Shown here: positions 61,079 to 64,000 of the stretch, in pieces | Numbering within the stretch: the stretch's first letter is position 1 | Layout: each line of letters begins with the position of its first letter | Assembly: GCF_018305005.1 (NCBI RefSeq) | Contig: NZ_JAGQEG010000023.1 | Location: forward strand, 1 to 64,000 | Direction: 5' to 3' | Source: Collimonas silvisoli | GTDB lineage: Bacteria > Pseudomonadota > Gammaproteobacteria > Burkholderiales > Burkholderiaceae_D | DNA length: 64,000 nucleotides | Position numbers and translations under genes: made by a program | The notes under the pieces: model-generated | Seen by the model: the letters and a program-made list of their open reading frames with translations, nothing else | The model's database searches: none | What the model was told of the DNA's origin: nothing

Positions 61079-62347
61079 ATGTCATTCTCAAACTTGGGCC
61101 TGTCCCCCGCCATCCTGCACGCCATCAGCGAACGCGGCTACACCGCGCCAACCCCGATCCAGATCGAAGCGATCCCGGCCATCCTGCGCGGCGGCGATGT
61201 CCTGGCGGCGGCGCAAACCGGCTCCGGCAAGACCGCGGCATTCGCGTTGCCGCTGCTGCAATTATTGCAAGACGGCCCCAGCCAGAAGCCGCGCCGGCTA
61301 CGAGCCCTGATCCTGGTCCCCACCCGCGAACTGGCGCAGCAGACCGCCGAATCCATCCGCACCCTGGCGCAAGCCAATCCGCAAACGCTGAAAATCGCCG
61401 CCCTGTTCGGCGGCGTATCGATCAATCCGCAAATGATGGATCTGCGCGGCGGCGCCGATATCGTGGTGGCAACTCCCGGCCGCCTGCTCGACTTGATCGA
61501 ACACAACGCCCTCAGCATCGGCGCCGTATCGTCGCTGGTGCTGGACGAAGCCGACCGCTTGCTGGACATGGGATTTACGGATGAGATCGGTCGCATCCTG
61601 GCGCTGCTGCCCAAGCAACGCCAGAACCTGTTTTTCTCGGCGACGTTTCCACCTGCGGTACATGCGCTCGCCACCAGGATGTTGCGGCAGCCGGTCCGCA
61701 TTGCCATCCCATCGCTGGAACAAAATCAGCCAGCCATCCAGCAACGCGCAATACAAGTCGACGCCAGCCGCCGCACCCAGTTGCTGCGGCATCTGCTGAA
61801 AGAAAACAAGTGGGGCCGGGTGCTGGTGTTTGTCGCCACCAAATACGCGGCGGAGCATATCGCAGAAAAACTGCAGCGGGCAGGCATCAAGGCCGCCGCC
61901 TTTCATGGCGAATTCAGCCAGGGCGCGCGCGACGAGGTGTTGGCAGATTTCAAGGCCAGTAAACTACAGGTGCTGGTCGCCACCGATGTTGCCGCCCGCG
62001 GTATAGACATTGCGCAGCTGCCGGTGGTCCTGAACTACGACTTGCCGCGCTCGGCAGTGGATTACACGCACCGCATCGGCCGCACCGGCCGCGCCGGCAA
62101 AAGCGGCATCGCCATCAGCTTCATCAGCGCCGATACGGAGGCGCATTTCCGTCTCATAGAAAAACGTCATCAACTGAAATGCGAGCGCGAACAGATTGCC
62201 GGCTTTGAACCTGTCGTTGTCGCGACCTCAGCAAATACTCCGGACGCCAAATCGCTCATCGATGCATCCAACGGCGGCATCAAGGGCAAACGCAAGAGTA
62301 AGAAAGACAAGTTGCGTGAAGCGGCAGCGCGTGATTTGCCAGACTGA
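61079..62347 (+). CDS. rhlE: DEAD-box RNA helicase RhlE
   Basis: About 422 residues from ATG 61079, where the family normally starts (MSFSNLGLSPAILHAISERG). Motifs: Q motif TPIQIEAIP, Walker A AAQTGSGKTAAF, PTRELAQQTA, Walker B LDEADRLLDMGF, FFSATFPP, then VLVFVATKYAAEHIA and HRIGRTGRAGKSG. The C-terminus is short and basic (KRKSKKDKLREAA). RhlE proteins unwind short RNA duplexes, helping ribosome assembly and mRNA decay. No ribosome-binding site is visible ahead of this ATG; ATG 61037 is an alternative. Confidence 0.92.
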   Translation: MSFSNLGLSPAILHAISERGYTAPTPIQIEAIPAILRGGDVLAAAQTGSGKTAAFALPLLQLLQDGPSQKPRRLRALILVPTRELAQQTAESIRTLAQANPQTLKIAALFGGVSINPQMMDLRGGADIVVATPGRLLDLIEHNALSIGAVSSLVLDEADRLLDMGFTDEIGRILALLPKQRQNLFFSATFPPAVHALATRMLRQPVRIAIPSLEQNQPAIQQRAIQVDASRRTQLLRHLLKENKWGRVLVFVATKYAAEHIAEKLQRAGIKAAAFHGEFSQGARDEVLADFKASKLQVLVATDVAARGIDIAQLPVVLNYDLPRSAVDYTHRIGRTGRAGKSGIAISFISADTEAHFRLIEKRHQLKCEREQIAGFEPVVVATSANTPDAKSLIDASNGGIKGKRKSKKDKLREAAARDLPD

Positions 62348-62392
62348 CCGATCCCGCAAAAAATGCGCCGCCCGCTAAACAGCTAAGTCGTA

Positions 62393-62689
62393 TCAAGCCG
62401 CCTGCAATTGCTTGATAGTTGCCAGCTCCTCGGCCATTTGTGCGCGGCGCGTTTCCAGATCGTAATGCGATTGCAGATTGGTCCAGAAATCCGCTGACAT
62501 GCCGAAATATTGACCAAGACGCAACGCCGTGTCAGGCGTGATGGCCCGGCCATGCTTGATGATTTCGTTGATACGCCGTGCCGGCACATGTATCGCTTTT
62601 GCCAACGCATACTGGCTGATATTCATCGGCAACAGAAATTCTTCGTTGAGAATTTCGCCGGGTGTTGCAAGGGCAATTTGTCTGGTCAT
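62393..62689 (-). CDS. higA: HigA-family antitoxin-like XRE regulator (orphan)
   Basis: About 98 residues from ATG 62689 (GAGG upstream); the open frame continues to 62782 without family sequence. TPGEILNEEFLLPMNISQYA, then LAKAIHVPARRINEIIKHGR and DTALRLGQYFGMSADFWTNL, form the VapI/HigA helix-turn-helix pattern. HigA normally represses its operon and neutralises the HigB ribonuclease. No HigB frame is found upstream on this strand (62690-62977), so it is a solitary copy that may act as a regulator. It is convergent with rhlE. Confidence 0.88.
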   Translation of the reverse strand: MTRQIALATPGEILNEEFLLPMNISQYALAKAIHVPARRINEIIKHGRAITPDTALRLGQYFGMSADFWTNLQSHYDLETRRAQMAEELATIKQLQAA

Positions 62690-62977
62690 GCTGAACCTCA
62701 TCCGGATTACAGGCTTTAACCAGTAGCTTAAATGATCTTTAATTTCTATTAAAGCAATTTTTCCTAAGATATCCCGGAACAAGTTATCGAACTCAATTGA
62801 GTTTCACATAGCGATAAATTACACTCTCGCCTGCGTGACACAATCACGGCCTTACCCGTTTGCCTGCGCCAACCAGCGGCAAACACCCGTATCACCGACC
62901 TTAACCCTAGAGAACAACGGAAAACCATAAGCCGCCCTACCCGGACGAGTGAATGCTATCCGCACGGAGCCAAAAGC
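62690..62977. promoter_or_regulatory. Divergent promoter region of higA and the dehydrogenase
   Basis: About 288 bases between divergent starts, AT-rich around 62730-62830. The expected higB toxin gene is not present in it. Both promoters must be here; no operator could be fixed by eye. Confidence 0.35.
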
Positions 62978-64000
62978 ATGAGTACCTTCATTTTTAATGA
63001 ATCGAATTTCGACAACCACGAACAAGTAGTCTTCGTTTCCGAAGAAAAATCCGGCCTCAGAGGCATCATCGCTGTCCACAATACCAACCTTGGCCCGGCC
63101 ATGGGCGGTTGCCGCATGTGGGATTACGCCAGCGAAGCAGTCGCCGTCAACGATGTACTGCGCCTGTCGCGCGGCATGACTTACAAGAATGCGGTTGCCG
63201 GCCTGCCGATCGGCGGCGGCAAGAGCGTCATCATCGGCAATCCTAAAACCGCCAAGACACCCGCTCTGTTCGAAGCCATGGGCGAAGCGCTGGAACGCCT
63301 GGGCGGCCGTTACATCACGGCGGAAGACGTCGGCACCAGCCCGGCCGATATGGCGCATATCGCCGCCAAGACCAAATATGTCGCCGGCCTCGGCGCCAGC
63401 GGCGATCCGTCGCCGTTCACCGCACTGGGTTGTTTTGTCGGCGCGCAAGCGGCGGTCAAGCATTACCTGGGGCGCGATTCGCTGGAAGGTTTGACGGTCG
63501 CCGTGCAAGGATTGGGCAATGTCGGTTACGACTATGCGCGCCGCCTGCATGCCGCCGGCGCCAAGCTGATCGTCACCGATATCGATCAGGCCGCGCTGGA
63601 ACGCGCGCGTACCGAATTGGGCGCTGAAGTAGTCGCGCCCGACGCCATCTACGATGTGCAAGCCGACATCTACGCGCCATGCGCACTGGGCGCTACGCTC
63701 AACCCGGCTACCCTGTCGCGCCTGAAAGCCAAAATCGTCGCCGGCGCCGCCAATAACCAGCTGGCCACCGCTGAAGTGGGCGAACTGCTGCGACGCAAGG
63801 AAGTGTTGTACGTGCCGGATTTCGTGATCAACGCCGGCGGCATCATCAAGGTTTGCTACGAATACTACGACAAACCGGAAGCCGATGTCGAAGCCCATGT
63901 ACGTGAAATCGGCGTCACCCTGGCCGAGATATTCAAACGCGCCGACGCGGAAAATTTGCCTACCAGCGTGGTAGCAGACAAGCTGGCGGAAGCGCGCTTC
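62978..64000 (+). CDS. Glu/Leu/Phe/Val dehydrogenase (leucine dehydrogenase-like), cut by right edge
   Basis: 341 residues are visible from ATG 62978 (GGAG upstream), with no stop before the window ends. Conserved blocks: NTNLGPAMGGCRMW, LSRGMTYKNAVAGLPIGGGK (catalytic lysines about 70 and 82), AEDVGTSPADM, AVQGLGNVGYDYARRLHAAG (NAD-binding fold) and VAGAANNQLA. The short length and GPAMGGCRMW pattern fit leucine/valine dehydrogenases better than glutamate dehydrogenase. These enzymes deaminate branched-chain amino acids to keto acids with NAD. Only the final residues are missing. Confidence 0.9.
   Translation, partial: MSTFIFNESNFDNHEQVVFVSEEKSGLRGIIAVHNTNLGPAMGGCRMWDYASEAVAVNDVLRLSRGMTYKNAVAGLPIGGGKSVIIGNPKTAKTPALFEAMGEALERLGGRYITAEDVGTSPADMAHIAAKTKYVAGLGASGDPSPFTALGCFVGAQAAVKHYLGRDSLEGLTVAVQGLGNVGYDYARRLHAAGAKLIVTDIDQAALERARTELGAEVVAPDAIYDVQADIYAPCALGATLNPATLSRLKAKIVAGAANNQLATAEVGELLRRKEVLYVPDFVINAGGIIKVCYEYYDKPEADVEAHVREIGVTLAEIFKRADAENLPTSVVADKLAEARF

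Noticed and set aside
1-64000. CRISPR array, tRNA, rRNA or prophage
   Set aside because: No regularly spaced repeats, no tRNA-like cloverleaf sequence and no phage structural genes were seen in the window.

Overview
The window looks like chromosomal DNA of a soil-type betaproteobacterium in the order Burkholderiales. It is GC-rich and densely coded, with many LysR, GntR and MocR regulators, TonB-dependent receptors and secreted hydrolases. Gene content and small intergenic repeats suggest Oxalobacteraceae (Collimonas-like), but that is inference from protein style, not from a marker gene. No rRNA, tRNA, prophage or CRISPR array was seen.

Layout. 0-7 kb: an edge-truncated small hydrophobic protein, a decayed MCE/PqiB fragment, an AttH/CrtC lipocalin-like protein, and a divergent pair of signalling genes: a winged-helix/TolB-like regulator facing a large winged-helix/nSTAND-NTPase/TPR protein with a small DP-EP-like partner. 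7-17.3 kb: exported or cytoplasmic serine and cysteine hydrolases (S9 peptidase, dienelactone hydrolases, one with its active-site segment deleted, alpha/beta hydrolases), two LysR regulators, a pirin and an NADP-binding reductase. 17.3-22.5 kb: an orphan amino-acid binding protein, a MocR regulator divergent from a GNAT acetyltransferase, and gamma-glutamyltransferase. 22.5-24.4 kb: an AT-richer island holding an anti-phage dCTP deaminase gene cut in two by a 194-bp IS4-like MITE, with a small coupled ORF downstream. 24.7-33 kb: S53 and S10 peptidases, the Prc/Tsp protease, a LysR remnant, a DUF1993 protein, a long repeat and a ParA-like ATPase lacking the usual P-loop.

33-40 kb: an apparent nutrient-uptake module on the minus strand (TonB receptor, ExbB, ExbD, TonB, class A acid phosphatase, terminator) divergent from an OmpR-type two-component system. 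40-46 kb: a questin-oxidase-like protein, then galactarate dehydratase and a hexarate transporter facing a GntR/FCD regulator; a remnant of alpha-ketoglutarate semialdehyde dehydrogenase suggests the downstream part of this pathway was lost here. 45.5-51.3 kb: a second GntR/FCD regulator, TonB receptor, second MITE copy, a secreted nucleoside hydrolase with an altered metal motif, and another orphan binding protein.

51.5-64 kb: a DUF3455 lipoprotein, an XRE/MmyB regulator, a SnoaL-like protein, a secreted alpha/beta hydrolase, oligopeptidase B with a remnant of a second S9 peptidase, a hydratase translationally coupled to a SNF2 helicase, an inverted copy of the long repeat, RhlE, an orphan HigA antitoxin, and a leucine-dehydrogenase-family gene running off the right edge.

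The strongest observation is the precise MITE insertion in the dCTP deaminase: removing the element and one 12-bp target copy restores one continuous reading frame. A second MITE with the same 18-bp ends and its own 12-bp duplication supports a recently active family. Several other genes are broken or shrunken remnants, so the window shows repeated gene decay in accessory regions.
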